NCBI GenBank assembly: GCA_016584305.1 | Contig: JACEEZ010006346.1 | Span: 46,260 to 110,259, forward strand | Reading direction: 5' to 3' | DNA: 64,000 nt | Source of the DNA: Chionoecetes opilio | Taxonomy: Eukaryota; Arthropoda; Malacostraca; Decapoda; Majidae | Shown: positions 35,473-46,381 of the stretch, one piece after another | How positions within the stretch are numbered: position 1 is the stretch's first letter | Layout: each line of letters starts with the position of its first letter | Position numbers and translations under genes: made by a program | Notes under the pieces: model-generated | Databases searched by the model: none | Told to the model about the DNA's origin: nothing | What the model saw: only the letters and a program-made list of their open reading frames with translations

Positions 35473-35613
35473 ATGGCTTCAAATTCAGCTACCCCTTCTA
35501 CTTTAGGTAAAGGAAAAAGGAAGATTCTCTCCATTAGTGAAAAGTGGAAGATAATTCAAGAATATGAGCAAGGGTCATGCAGGGGCGAACTGATGGAGAA
35601 GCACAAGAGATAA
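35473..35613 (+). pseudogene. Tigger transposase N-terminus of family H
   Basis: MASNSATPSTLGKGKRKILS opens a pogo-type helix-turn-helix (ISEKWKIIQEYEQG) that ends in a stop after 46 codons. A shifted frame continues with DLIKAKD- and IKEAMKLESSKKGLDVF-like residues up to 35778, where family I copy 2 is inserted. Nothing of the catalytic domain remains. Confidence 0.72.
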
Positions 35614-36396
35614 ATCATAGAAGCATAAAATCAAGAGAACCACAATTCACGATCTTATCAAGGCTAAGGATATGATCAAAGAAGCCATGAAACTGGAGAG
35701 CAGTAAGAAAGGCCTTGATGTTTTTCATAAGAGGCAGCTATCCCTCAAAAATCTCGACGAAACTGTACAAGTGATATACACTAGAATCCCACATAGAACG
35801 AGAAATTGGTTGATAAACGAGGTCGCTTTATGTGAAACACATAACCTATGGGAAAAATGGATATGGGTCGATCGGTCCTCCTGTCCATACCCGTACATTT
35901 ATACTCATTCACACCCATGCATACCAAAACATATATAAATGATAAGTTATGCATAGAAATGATGAAATAGGCATATTGTTGCTTACCTTAAATCTAATAG
36001 GGATTATGTACAGGGGGCAAGGGGTTCCGTGCCATAAGCTTGGCTTGACTCTCGCTTGCGTGCCTCGCCAGAACGCCCCGGCTGGTCGGGCACGCCCACT
36101 CACAGCTGATAACTTGTAAACAAAACCACAACGACGAAAGTGTACCGTTGAATGAAAAGCATCAATAAATTACGATAACTGACGATATTATGAATGAATC
36201 ACAACATAATTATATCCTTCACACGAGTTTTTTTTGGTAATAATGGACGAGAACTGTGCGGTCGCTACCGCCGTTCCTCACCTCATGCCACCCTCACCCC
36301 ACTTCGGTGGCGACACGCCGCCGCCGTACCCCACCTCATTTCATGCCAGGGACACACAATCTTCGTTCTGTACGATATTTCGGGACTCTATATGAG

Positions 36397-37457
36397 GCGC
36401 GCCGCGGCAGAAGGGTACTAACCGCCACAGCGGCCAAAAAATAAGATTTTTACATCGACAGAGATCTGAATTCCCGCTCTACAGGATGGTGGAATTAGCA
36501 TCCTTCTTCCGACATTTCAATAAGGTCGAAAGTCCTATTGTTTACAAAGTGATTTTCTGCTTCGATTACTTGGATCACGTGAAGGCAGGGAGCGCCGTGG
36601 CAGAAGGGACCTAACTCCACACGCGCTCAACCAGCCAATGGGAGATGAGACGCACTCCGTGACGTCAGAGCGTTGAGCCAATGAGAGCGTCGGATCGCCT
36701 TCCTTCCCTCTCAATGCAGAGAAAGCAACGAGTGCTTTCTCTGGATTTACGCATTACTTTCGCCATCATCATGGATTATTCCAGCAGTGACAATAGTGCC
36801 AGTGAAAATCCTCCTGCGTTTGATGTTCCGTGAGGGCTAGCTACTGAAGTCAGATTACGAGGCTGACAGCGAGAACATCACCGAGGTCAGACTGCAGAAG
36901 GGACGGGCAGCCTGGTCTCGTAAGGTGTTTGACCTCTCCGCCCCCCGCCTCCCCAAGCACTACAGCCGCCCCTTAGCCCTTAAAAAGGAAAAAGTGCGTG
37001 ACCTTCAGTACCTCCTCGACCTCATGCCTGTCAACAAACAAACCTTCTACAACAACATAATCGAAGCACACACAGTTGGCCTAACCGAAGACGTCCCACC
37101 TGACGAGGACCCCGATGACCTGGACGAGCTGTTGGAGTACGAGTAAAGGCATGGAGGGTAGGGTGGGAGGGTTGAGGGGAAGGGAAAGGGGCGGGAGAAA
37201 CGAAAGTGGAAGTCAAGACTCGGCTGTCTACGCATGGATGGGTGAATAGAAAGAAAAAAAATCAGTACCAATAATAATTTGTGATTAATTTTTTTCTACA
37301 TCAAATGAGCTGAGTTCCTCAGCTTTTATTTGATATACAACACTTCATTCTAACTCACAGTTCTTGAGCTAATCATTCCCAAACATTCCCAATCTTTAAC
37401 TGCGTTTTCTGACTAATATTGATTTTGTTGCATAGTACCCTTCTGCCGCGGCATGCC
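36397..37457 (+). mobile_element. TIR element N with an 8-bp duplication, unclassified
   Basis: 1061 bp. Ends GCGCGCCGCGGCAGAAGGGT and the complement of GGCATGCCGCGGCAGAAGGG, flanked by TATATGAG and CATATGAG. A third GCCGTGGCAGAAGGGAC word lies at 36593. Eight-base duplications are made by hAT and P elements; I cannot decide between them. It holds an acidic C-terminal protein fragment (36925-37146). Family I copy 1 gives the empty site. Confidence 0.7.
36925..37146 (+). pseudogene. Unidentified acidic C-terminal protein fragment
   Basis: 73 codons ending in a stop: KHYSRPLALKKEKVRDLQYL, DLMPVNKQTFYNNII, then a very acidic tail PPDEDPDDLDELLEYE. Codon-like composition and a clean stop suggest real ancestry, presumably the end of element N's own protein. 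A second frame from about 36770 begins MDYSSSDNSASENPPAFDV and stops after 20 codons; a frameshift could have joined the two. I do not recognise the family. Confidence 0.5.
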
Positions 37458-37778
37458 TCATATGAGAACTCCTGGGATTTGCTCTACTTTGATGGTGGAA
37501 TAGTTATATATGATCACATTTGTTCCTAACAAAAATTTTGGAATAATATTTTAGGTCGTTCGCTCTATAAGGGAAATGTTCTATGCGAACACGTTCTATG
37601 CGAGACCCTAGTGCACTCAGGGGGGAGCTGAGGGTGTTCCTGTGCGTGGAGTTTATATTCAGCATGCTGCTGAAAGGCTTACTATTCACCTGGGGCATGA
37701 AAACTGTAGTGCAGTGCTGGCTGGCTGTAGAGGTTTATGCGGCGTCATGGGATTGTAAACAAATTGATAATGGGAGAG

Positions 37779-38153
37779 CAGGGCTGCGTTCAGTAGGGCA
37801 AAGCGCTCGCGTGCACACACAGACGCTGGGTGACGTAGACATAAAGTATGCCGATTGCAAGCTAACCCCGCACTCCAACCCAGGGAGGTGGATCGCCACT
37901 GGGTTGCCAGCTCGAGCCACAATAAGGGTATGTAAACAAAGGGCAGAGAAAGCATCTCCTCTTCTTGCTTCTTTAATATTTCATTTCCTGCTGCATCAAA
38001 TACAGGGTCATCATCAACGAGTTATTCTGCGATAATAAGAATAGCCAGAGATAAATTTTGGCAGCTATTATCTTGGTAACAATGTATATTGTGAAGCGTT
38101 CAGTATCATTCAGTAGGGAGGATGCAGGGTACCGCTACTGAACGCAGCCCTGC
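37779..38153. repeat. Small inverted-repeat element (MITE)
   Basis: 375 bp with terminal inverted repeats CAGGGCTGCGTTCAGTAG and its complement. The flanking bases do not show a clear duplication, so the superfamily is open. Confidence 0.5.
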
Positions 38154-38640
38154 TAAGCGCCGGCGCAGATGCCATGGATCTGGTAAGTGTGTTGTATGAG
38201 TACCACATTATGCTTTATTCTTATTATATGTACTGTATTGTAATTGTATGTACAACTTCTTACAACATTGTTTTTACAACTCCGTAAGTCATTGATTTTT
38301 CCATGTTAAGCCTCATAGAGATGACTTATAATCTATTCAGTTTGACAAGAACACTCATGATAGCTTAGTTCCGGCAATTCCACTTTCCCCTGCGTGGCGG
38401 CGATCCACTGTTAGACGGACAAGTTTTACATTATTGTAATTTTTGACCACCTACTTATTTTTCCATTGGTATGTGTTACATACCATCAGAATTGGAAAAG
38501 GGTGCTGATTCTGAGACAGTGAATGAAAATTCAATGCAAGCAAAATTACAGGAATAACGGGGAGTTGAAGAAAAGAAAGAGAACATTTTTATGCACCATT
38601 TTAGTTTGCTCCCATTATCTTATTCTAGGTATAGCCTATT

Positions 38641-39583
38641 GCATAGACCACTGTATACCTGGACTGTTCACGAGACAATGTTTTGAATTGCGGGGCTGCA
38701 TAGGGGCCTGCGGGGCGCCCGACAAAGAGATATAGTGGTCTATGGACCATCATATAGACTGGTTTATCAGTATATATGATATACTGTAATCTTCGTAAAT
38801 GTTTGTTCTATAATATTATCAAATAAAAAACAGTAAAACACGCTAAAGAAATGCCATTACGAGACTCTGAAGAAATATGCATGAACATTCACTTCAACTC
38901 TTCGCCATTTAAAACTTTGCGAGTCAACTTTTATCATGAAGGATATCAATAGAAGCGCACTTTTATTAGCTTTCCATTAATATATTTTGTTATCTGATAA
39001 ATTAATTAGAACCATGCATAAATTAGCGTTAAATAAATAAATAAAATCATCAATCGGGTAATTTTCCCGATTGATGATGTTATTTATTTATTTATATATT
39101 TCGTTTTCTGATAAATGAATTAGTACCATGTATAAATTAGCGTTGACTAAATAAATAACCTCATCAATCGGGAAAACTACCCGATTGATGATTTTATTTA
39201 TTTAGTTAACGCTAATTTATGCATGGTTCTAATTCATTTATCAGATAACGAAACATAGCAATGGAAAGCTAATAAAATTGCGCTTCTATTGATACCCTTC
39301 ATGATAAAAGTTGACTCGCAAAGTTTTAAATGGCGAAGAGTTGAAGTGAATATTAAGTTCATGCATATTTCTTCATTGTCTCGTAATGGCATTTCTTTAG
39401 CGTGTTTTACTGTTTTTTATTTGATAATATTATAGAACAAACATTTACGAAGATTACAGTATATCATATATACTGATAAACCAGTCTATATGATCCGTAT
39501 ATATATATATGAATCCAAGCGGCCCTCCGACCCCTTGTGCGACGGGCCGATATTCCGTGCGCAGTCCAGGTATACAGTGGTCT
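38641..39583. mobile_element. Foldback element: palindrome within terminal repeats
   Basis: Outer inverted repeats GCATAGACCACTGTATACCT and its complement. Inside, 38750-39493 is a nearly perfect palindrome with arms of about 300 bp, and near the centre two smaller inverted repeats around ATCATCAATCGGG and CCCGATTGATGAT. No coding. Single-arm copies occur at 9133-9605 and 53765-53880. It lies inside family H. Confidence 0.85.
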
Positions 39584-40263
39584 ATGCCTTTTGTAATTAA
39601 TGTATATTCATGATATGGAGTAGTGTCTCGTGAAGATGATAGTAGGTTCAGTTTTCCAAAATATTATCTGGTAGTTTGATAATACCGTGTCAGAGTACAA
39701 TATGTTGTGTGGGCGAGAGCACCCTCTGTGGCCAGGTAACAGGTAATAGGCGACCGGAAGTGGCTCGGCCATGATACTAGCGACCACAGAGGGTGTTATA
39801 TCAAACTCGATATTATCAAACTACCAGATATTATTTAAAGTTTTTCTAAGTTATCATGAGTGTCCTTGCCATACTGAATAGAGTATAGGTTATGCTTGTG
39901 CTTGAAATCTAGAGTTCATGGGAGGGATTGCTCGGCTATAACGGATGGCCCCTCTCCCCAATCCGTCCGTCATAGCGAGGGTTTACTGTACTAACTTAAT
40001 ATTACTAGTCGTAATTGCCTTCCTTGTATTCTTCTGGCTATCCATGATGAACTGATGGACTTCTTTTCAGTAGATAAATGCTGTGAATGAGGACAATGGT
40101 GGACAATGTGTTGTGGTTGCTGAGGCTTTCAACAGTGGCTGCTGTGTGGGTGTATGAAATGAGCACTTGTGTGGGAGGCGGGTGTTCAAATCTTGCATGG
40201 GTGGCGTATGAGAGCTAGGAGAGGGAGAAAGAGAAAGAGAGAGGGCAAGAGCGAGCCGTGTGG

Positions 40264-40433
<170 letters not shown>

Positions 40434-41649
40434 TGTGGGTGTTCATGTGTCAGCCATATTGCAAATTAAATCCGTTGGGCTTCGAAACTGTGTAACTGCA
40501 GGTGATGGTATTGAAAGTCATTGTTTTCCAATCGGGATTATCAGAATTATTGGAAATATCGTAGAAAATTTATTGGACAGTTCCCCCAGTCCGAAGGCCG
40601 CCTTCGTTTTAATAAAAATAGTAATTTTTTCAACAATATCTTCACAATAATACTTTACAATGTCATGTACCGTATTTTACGGCTTATAAGACAAACTTTT
40701 CCCCCCCCAAAATACCCTGAAAAATACTCATGCGTCTTCCAAGACGAAATGTTGTAGAAGGTTAGCTTAGGTAGCTATTCAATTCAGCCTCTTATATGAT
40801 GTAACCTCAGTACTTATCTGTTACAAGTATTTCAAATACCATAGGACATTCAAATCAACTAATCTGTCTTCACGCTGTGCTATTTACTGCGGTACTGGTG
40901 GGAGCCATTCTGTCTCGGCAGATTGGCGCCAACAGCCATTCCGTGTATAAGGAACTTTGTATGTTACATTAGATGAAAGTTTGTATACTTATGTACATGC
41001 AGCCATCACAAATACTACACGCATACAGGAAAATTCAAACAATACGTGGTGAGGCACAGGAGGCAGGCAAAGTAGTGAGGCACGGGAGGACGAGAGGTGT
41101 TTACACTCAGGACAACAAAGCCAGACTCAGCTGATCGGCACGCCAGGCAGGCACGCAGCTGCACACAGCCGCAGTCGGGTTTCTTTTCACTCCCGCGGCC
41201 GCCGTCCGACCTGCGTCTACAACATAACGACTTACTTATACAGGGAGGTCCCGAAGATATGAGCAGTTAGGTTCCACCTGGCATACTCGTAAAGCGAAAT
41301 CTCGTATAACGAAACATATACCGTATTTGCCGGCGCATAAGACGCACCTCCGCATAAGACGCACCCCTATGTTACAAAGAGGTTTTTAGAAAAAATAAAA
41401 TATTGGTGTTTTTGAGGGGGGTAAAAAAATCATAAATTTATCAAAAGTTATTAAAAAAAAAGGATTTGTAGGGGAAAGCAAAGGATTATGAGCATGTACC
41501 TAAATACAATATTCACAGTGCAATGAATGTTAATGAAAAATTATGAATAATAATGGCATTACACGTACAGTAAAACCCTTATAACTCGGCACTGTATAAC
41601 TCGGAATTTGATATAACTCGGGATGGCAAAGACAAAGTTTTTTTTTTTT

Positions 41650-42008
41650 TAAACGCACACGCACACACACAGACACCTATGCCTATAGCGCGTGTAGGCA
41701 GTGAGCTCCAGGGGTGGGATGGTAGGCCCTGGAGGCTCACTCGAGGGCTGTGATGGTTGGTCCTCGCCCGTGGTGGCGCAGGCAGGATTGTTATAGTGAC
41801 GCCTGTGATTAGAGGCTCATGCCGCCCCCCTGTGTCCTCCCATGCACTCACAGTCGAAGGTAGAGTTAATGGACAGGGCATGTGGGTGTTCTTAGGCCAC
41901 TCGACGGTGCAGAAAGATTTCAAATGGATTTATGGGTCTCACTCGGGATCGAACTCGGGTCTTCGAGAACGCCACTCGGTGACGCTAACCACTCTGCTAT
42001 CGCCTCAC
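41650..42008 (-). repeat. tRNA-derived SINE inside family E
   Basis: Minus strand: GCGATAGCAGAGTGGTTAGC (A-box) and GAGTTCGATCC (B-box, perfect), then the body common to 29162-29510, and an A-rich tail at the T-run 41639-41651. The best preserved copy here. Confidence 0.85.
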
Positions 42009-42708
42009 CTAAACTGCATCTCATGGTTTTCACTCGGCATATCATGCCCTCACAACCTCTTCTGTGAAGAATTAAACAGAAAGTCGGCAAAAATAATGTA
42101 TCTCGGCATATTGATATTATAACTGCATCTCTTCGCTTACACTCGGCATATCGTCAGTCGCATAAAGTCGTATTTTTGTCCTTTTGATCTTTTCCTGCAG
42201 GCTCAGGCTCTTCAATTTCATTCCCTTCCTGCTGGAGACACCCTTGCGTGATGGAGCTGACATCTTGATATACAGTACTGTATGATGTAATCCCAAAACA
42301 CGTAAAATAGGTGGCAAATTAAAGCAAAGGTCGGGAACGAGCTGTTTTCAGCCGTTCAGCTTCACAGCTGAACGGCTGTCAGCTGAGCCGTGTTTATGTC
42401 GTCCAAGCACCGTCTTGGATACGAATTCCGTTTCTTGTCGAAATTGAAAAAGGATTGGTTTCTGCTTCAAAAACACGACAAGCTTGGTAGGAGCCGAAAT
42501 AATAATCAATGCAAAAAATTGCAAACAATATCACAAAGTAGTATAACACACATTTCAGCAAGTGTTATTGGATTGAGATTCGTAATCCAAGACGGTGCTT
42601 GGACGACAAAAACACGGCGCAGCCTACGCGCTGGTTCCTGACCTTTGCTTTACTTTGCCACCTATTTTACGTGTTTTGGGATTACATCATACAGTACTGT
42701 ATTTCAAG

Positions 42709-42861
42709 ATGTCAGCTCCATCATGCAAGAGTGTCTCCAGCAGGAAGGGAATGAAATTGAAGAGCCTGAGCCTGCAGGAAAAGGTGAAAGTGCTGGCAAG
42801 GATGGATGCAGGTGCGTCCATGCGTGCTATTTGTGCTGAGTTTGATATCAAATCCAGCACA
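42709..42861 (+). pseudogene. Tigger transposase N-terminus in family E
   Basis: MSAPSCKSVSSRKGMKLKSL leads into LQEKVKVLARMDAGASMRAI and CAEFDIKSST, a pogo-type helix-turn-helix. It ends within 60 codons. The mirror copy on the minus strand near 42264-42180 reads MSAPSRKGVSSRKGMKLKSL. Neither has a second HTH or catalytic domain. Confidence 0.75.
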
Positions 42862-43031
42862 TTCCATTCTACCCGTTCACTGGTAAGTGTAGTTTTTATG
42901 CTTTTACAGTACTGTATTTACATTGTTTTTTTGTTTTTTTTACCCCTATCAGAGGAGGACATTGCATAACTCGGCAAGGGCCAGGGCCCCTATCGTGCCG
43001 AGTTATAAGGCTTTTACTGTAGTACCGAAAA

Positions 43032-45900
43032 TCAATCAATCAATCATTGGGGGCATACGCCGGGGGGCGCGTCGCCTCGCCCACCCTACGACGCCACTCC
43101 CGGGGGTCACCACGCGCGAGTTCCCATGCAGGCTCCTTTCCCATACCAAGCAACTCTCGACAAGAAACATCAACTTGCCCCAGCCACGAGCCTTGTGGGC
43201 GACCCCTTGGCCTCCTCCACGCCGGATTGTCTCTTACAGATACAACCCGATGGGAAGGATCGGTTTCAGGGTAGCGTGCCACATGCCCATATAGCCGAAG
43301 TTGGTGCTGACGGACTATGCAGGTAATAGGCCTCGATTCAGTCTCACGGTGCAATCGCTGATTTGACACGTAATCATCCCAGCGATACCCCATGATTCTG
43401 CGAAGACACTTATTACCAAAGGCATTGATTCGTCTCTTCAAGTCACTATTTAGTGTCCATGTCTCACAACCATAGAGTAAGACAGGGATCACAAGCGACT
43501 TGAAGATCCGGATCTTTGTCCTCCTGCACAGGTACCGACAACGCCAAATACTCCCGCTGAGCGAGTCCATAACACCGTGGGCTATGCCAATCCGCCGTAA
43601 GGCTTCTTGATGTGACCCGCCGTCATTATGGACTGCGCTACCAAGGTATGTAAAACTTTCCAAGATCTCAATGTCCTCGCCACACGCATGAACAGACTGT
43701 ACTGCTTCATCTAGTAAGTCTCCAAACACCTGGACCTTGGTCTTGAGCCAGGAGACCTCAAGTCCCAAAGGCTTTGCCTCCTCGTGCAGCGCCTCGAGAG
43801 CCATCACCAGGACCTCCAGCGACTCAGCAAAGATTACTGCATCATCGGCAAAAACAAGATCAGTGATCTTGGTGTTGCCAACGGATGCTCCACAATCACT
43901 TTGATCTACAACCTTGTCCAATACCCAGTCCATACAAGCGTTGAAAAGTGATGGGGCAAGGACGCACCCTTGCCTCACTCCTGTATTCACAGGAAAGAAG
44001 CTGGATACACCTGCCCCACACTTCACAGCATTCTCAGTCCCAGAATACAGACCAGTTATCAAACCAATAGTCCTTGCAGGAATCCCTCGAAGTCGCAGAA
44101 GATCCCAGAGTGACTCACGATGCACTGAGTCAAACGCCTTCTTGAGATCAACATAGGCTGCAAGCATCCCCTGTCGAAACTCACGTCGGCGTTCCACCAG
44201 AACACGAAGCGCTAGGATATGGTCCGTTGTTGACTTACCAGGCGTGAACCCAGACTGCTGAGGTCTCTGATGCTTCACCAGATGACTGCGAATTCGTGTC
44301 AGCAATAGATGGGCAAGCACCTTGCCTGGTACGCTGAGCAGTGTAATACCGCGGTAATTGTTGTAGTCCTGACGGTCCCCTTTCCCTTTCCAGATAGGGA
44401 CGACCAGCCCCCTTTTCCAGTCAGGAGGAATGGTACCTGATTGCCACACGGCAGTCAGGACAGCATGCAACCCGCGGATCATGGCCTCACCCCCAGCTTT
44501 GAGGAGCTCCGCACTGATATTACAAACACCAGCTGCCTTTCCACCCTTCAACTTTGCTACAGCCTCTCTGACTTCGTCAAGAGAGGGTGCAGTTTCGTCA
44601 ATGGGAGGATCGGCATCCACTGCCTGTAACCCAGTGGTGTGAAGCTGCTCAGTTGGAGGGTCCACCGTGAACAACTGCCCAAAGTACTCAGCCCAACGAG
44701 CCATCTGCCCATCCATGTCCGACACGAGGCGCCCATCTGCTGTTCGAATAGCACTTGCCCGAGAAGGAGACTTGGAACGGAGCTTCTTCAGGGCTCGGTA
44801 GACGGGTCGGAGGTCATTAGCGTTCAAATGACCCTCGACATCCTCAGCGAGACTCCTGACATAACTCTCCTTGTCTCTCCTGAGGAGGGTTCTAGTCCGG
44901 CGTGACAGAGCCCTGTGCTGGTCCCGGTTCCCAGCCAGCCTGGCAGCGCGACTCTCCTCGATTTTCTCCAGCGTCTCCGTAGAGACAAAACCACGCCTTG
45001 ACCTCGGGCGCTCCCCAACACACTCCTTGGCAGCCTGTAGAGTTTCACGTTTGAAGGTATCCCACAGTTCTACAGGATCCCCGAGAGCACCGAGCACATC
45101 AAACCGATTTGAGACTGCCACCGCATACTCATGAGCACATGTCAAGTCCTTCAGTTTCTCAAGATGAAACACAGTATGGTTACCTCTTGAGATTCTTCTG
45201 GACTTGGCATGAAGCTTAAGTGTAGCAACAACAAGTCTGTGATCTGTTCCAAAGAACTCAGCACTCCGGTAAACCCTGCAGTTCTGGAGGATCCTCCAAC
45301 GAGTACTAACGAGGATGTGGTCGATCTCCTTAGCTACCCCTCCGGCATTACTATACCATGTCCAGCGGTGCAGCTCTGGTCTCTGATACCAAGAACCTGC
45401 AATTCTCAACCTTCTGGACCTTGCAAAGTTCAGAAGCAGAGAACTGTTGGTGTTTCTGGTACCGGAGCCATGGGGACCAACACATAACTCGTAGCCATCT
45501 CTCACAGTGCCAGTAGTAGCATTGAAGTCGCCCAAGACAATGAGTGTGTCCCGAGGAGGACACTGGTCTAATACAGAGTCGAGTTTGGCGTAGAACATCT
45601 CCTTCTCTTCAGTTTTACGCATCTCGGTAGGAGCGTACACTGCAACAAGAGACATGAAACCCAGAGTGTGTTTCATCCTCACCCGCATTAAACGCTCATC
45701 AACCGGAGTAACCTCAACAACTGACGGCTGCAGTTTGCTGGAGATGCCTATAGCTACTCCCCGTACACGGTGACCATTGCTCATGCCGGACCAGTAGTAG
45801 GTGTAACCCCCACTGCTAGTCTCGCCACTGCCAGGCCTCCTCGTCTCAGAGAGTCCCACTATATCCACCCTCAGCCTACTGAGCTCGTCCGATAGGAGAG
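43032..45900 (-). mobile_element. RTE retrotransposon copy 1, nearly full length
   Basis: Flanked by a perfect 10-bp duplication GTACCGAAAA (43022-43031 and 45901-45910). The 5' end is cut inside the endonuclease N-terminus; the 3' end is a (TCAA)n tail (TTGA on the sense strand). It sits in family D immediately next to family E. Copies 2 and 3 are shorter and more damaged, so this is the youngest of the three by appearance. Confidence 0.95.
43040..45868 (-). CDS. RTE endonuclease/reverse transcriptase, 942 codons open
   Basis: Apurinic-type endonuclease in residues about 1-220: SETR at 7-10, GDFN at 113-116, and TDH at 208-210 as the last catalytic motif. Reverse transcriptase about 430-770: DLKKAFDS, VRQGCVLAPSLF and VFADDAVIF (about 670, the catalytic Asp pair). 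The C-terminal region ends RRPRGRPQGSW...AYAPND. No stop or frameshift. Translation is open at the left edge up to 45900, and the listed Met is internal, so about 30 N-terminal residues are missing and the copy cannot start normally. The stop codon TGA is the first base triplet of the tail repeat. Such frames are often mislabelled craniofacial development protein 2-like in arthropod annotations. Confidence 0.93.
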   Translation of the reverse strand: MDIVGLSETRRPGSGETSSGGYTYYWSGMSNGHRVRGVAIGISSKLQPSVVEVTPVDERLMRVRMKHTLGFMSLVAVYAPTEMRKTEEKEMFYAKLDSVLDQCPPRDTLIVLGDFNATTGTVRDGYELCVGPHGSGTRNTNSSLLLNFARSRRLRIAGSWYQRPELHRWTWYSNAGGVAKEIDHILVSTRWRILQNCRVYRSAEFFGTDHRLVVATLKLHAKSRRISRGNHTVFHLEKLKDLTCAHEYAVAVSNRFDVLGALGDPVELWDTFKRETLQAAKECVGERPRSRRGFVSTETLEKIEESRAARLAGNRDQHRALSRRTRTLLRRDKESYVRSLAEDVEGHLNANDLRPVYRALKKLRSKSPSRASAIRTADGRLVSDMDGQMARWAEYFGQLFTVDPPTEQLHTTGLQAVDADPPIDETAPSLDEVREAVAKLKGGKAAGVCNISAELLKAGGEAMIRGLHAVLTAVWQSGTIPPDWKRGLVVPIWKGKGDRQDYNNYRGITLLSVPGKVLAHLLLTRIRSHLVKHQRPQQSGFTPGKSTTDHILALRVLVERRREFRQGMLAAYVDLKKAFDSVHRESLWDLLRLRGIPARTIGLITGLYSGTENAVKCGAGVSSFFPVNTGVRQGCVLAPSLFNACMDWVLDKVVDQSDCGASVGNTKITDLVFADDAVIFAESLEVLVMALEALHEEAKPLGLEVSWLKTKVQVFGDLLDEAVQSVHACGEDIEILESFTYLGSAVHNDGGSHQEALRRIGIAHGVMDSLSGSIWRCRYLCRRTKIRIFKSLVIPVLLYGCETWTLNSDLKRRINAFGNKCLRRIMGYRWDDYVSNQRLHRETESRPITCIVRQHQLRLYGHVARYPETDPSHRVVSVRDNPAWRRPRGRPQGSWLGQVDVSCRELLGMGKEPAWELARGDPREWRRRVGEATRPPAYAPND

Positions 45901-46264
45901 GTACCGAAAAGCTACCGTTATTTCAGCCATAAAGTTAAGTTAGGTGAAATCAGATTAGGTTAGGTTAGAGGTGGGGTTTGGTTTAGTAACAGATGATATA
46001 GAGAAAAAACGAATATTACCAATAATATGAAACGTAGCAATGTTTGCGGGGCGGACCTGGAGGGGCAGGCTGCCCCCCCCCCACACACACACATGTAAAC
46101 AAACATTGCTGTCCGACAAAACCGAGAGCCAGATTTATTCAAAACACATCAAAACTATTCAGGAGGACTAAGTTTCGGCCTCGAAATCGGTGGTTGCCCA
46201 ATAACAAAAATTCACGAAGATATTTAGGTAACACTGTCGGTAAGGTAACCATCTATACCTTGTT

Positions 46265-46380
46265 ATTGTTGTAATTGTTGAACGGCACCGTTGTCGGGAT
46301 CGACGATATTTGCCCTGGTTTACACCTATGAATCTATCAGTCGGCAGGGTTGATTAGTCTTCTTCAGGAAGGTACAAGTG
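46265..46380 (-). repeat. 3' tail of a LINE related to the RNase H LINE
   Basis: TTGTTGTAATTGTTG followed by sequence resembling the 3' end of the copies at 5331 and 25483 (shared TTCAGGAAGGTACA-like word). Also present in family D copy 2 at about 63750-63865, so it predates amplification of D. Confidence 0.6.
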
Positions 46381-46381
46381 A

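Larger units (their letters stand above)
35779..37613 (-). mobile_element. Tigger-like element, family I copy 2, with element N inside
   Basis: Starts after TA with CACTAGAATCCCACATAGAA and ends GAGACCCTAGTG, the right TA mutated to CA. Inverted relative to copy 1. It keeps the site that copy 1 lost to the LINE: ATAACTTGTAAACAAAACC near 36110. Confidence 0.8.
35158..39988 (+). mobile_element. Tigger-like element, family H, with nested elements
   Basis: TA-flanked ends CAGTCAACCCTCACTATAAC and the complement of CAGTAAACCCTCGCTATGAC. Inside: a transposase N-terminus (35473-35613), family I copy 2 with element N inside it, an inverted-repeat element (37779-38153) and the foldback (38641-39583). 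Confidence 0.8.
41568..43019 (+). mobile_element. Tigger-like element, family E copy 1 (fourth shell)
   Basis: 1452 bp, TA-flanked, ends CAGTAAAACCCTTATAACTC and the complement of CAGTAAAAGCCTTATAACTC. It contains a SINE (41650-42008), and the transposase start occurs twice, as mirror images (42180-42426 and 42569-42800), giving a hairpin with about 240-bp arms. Confidence 0.88.

Noticed and set aside
46065..46090. C-run and (CA)n in family D as a functional signal
   Set aside because: Simple-sequence drift, differing between the two D copies.
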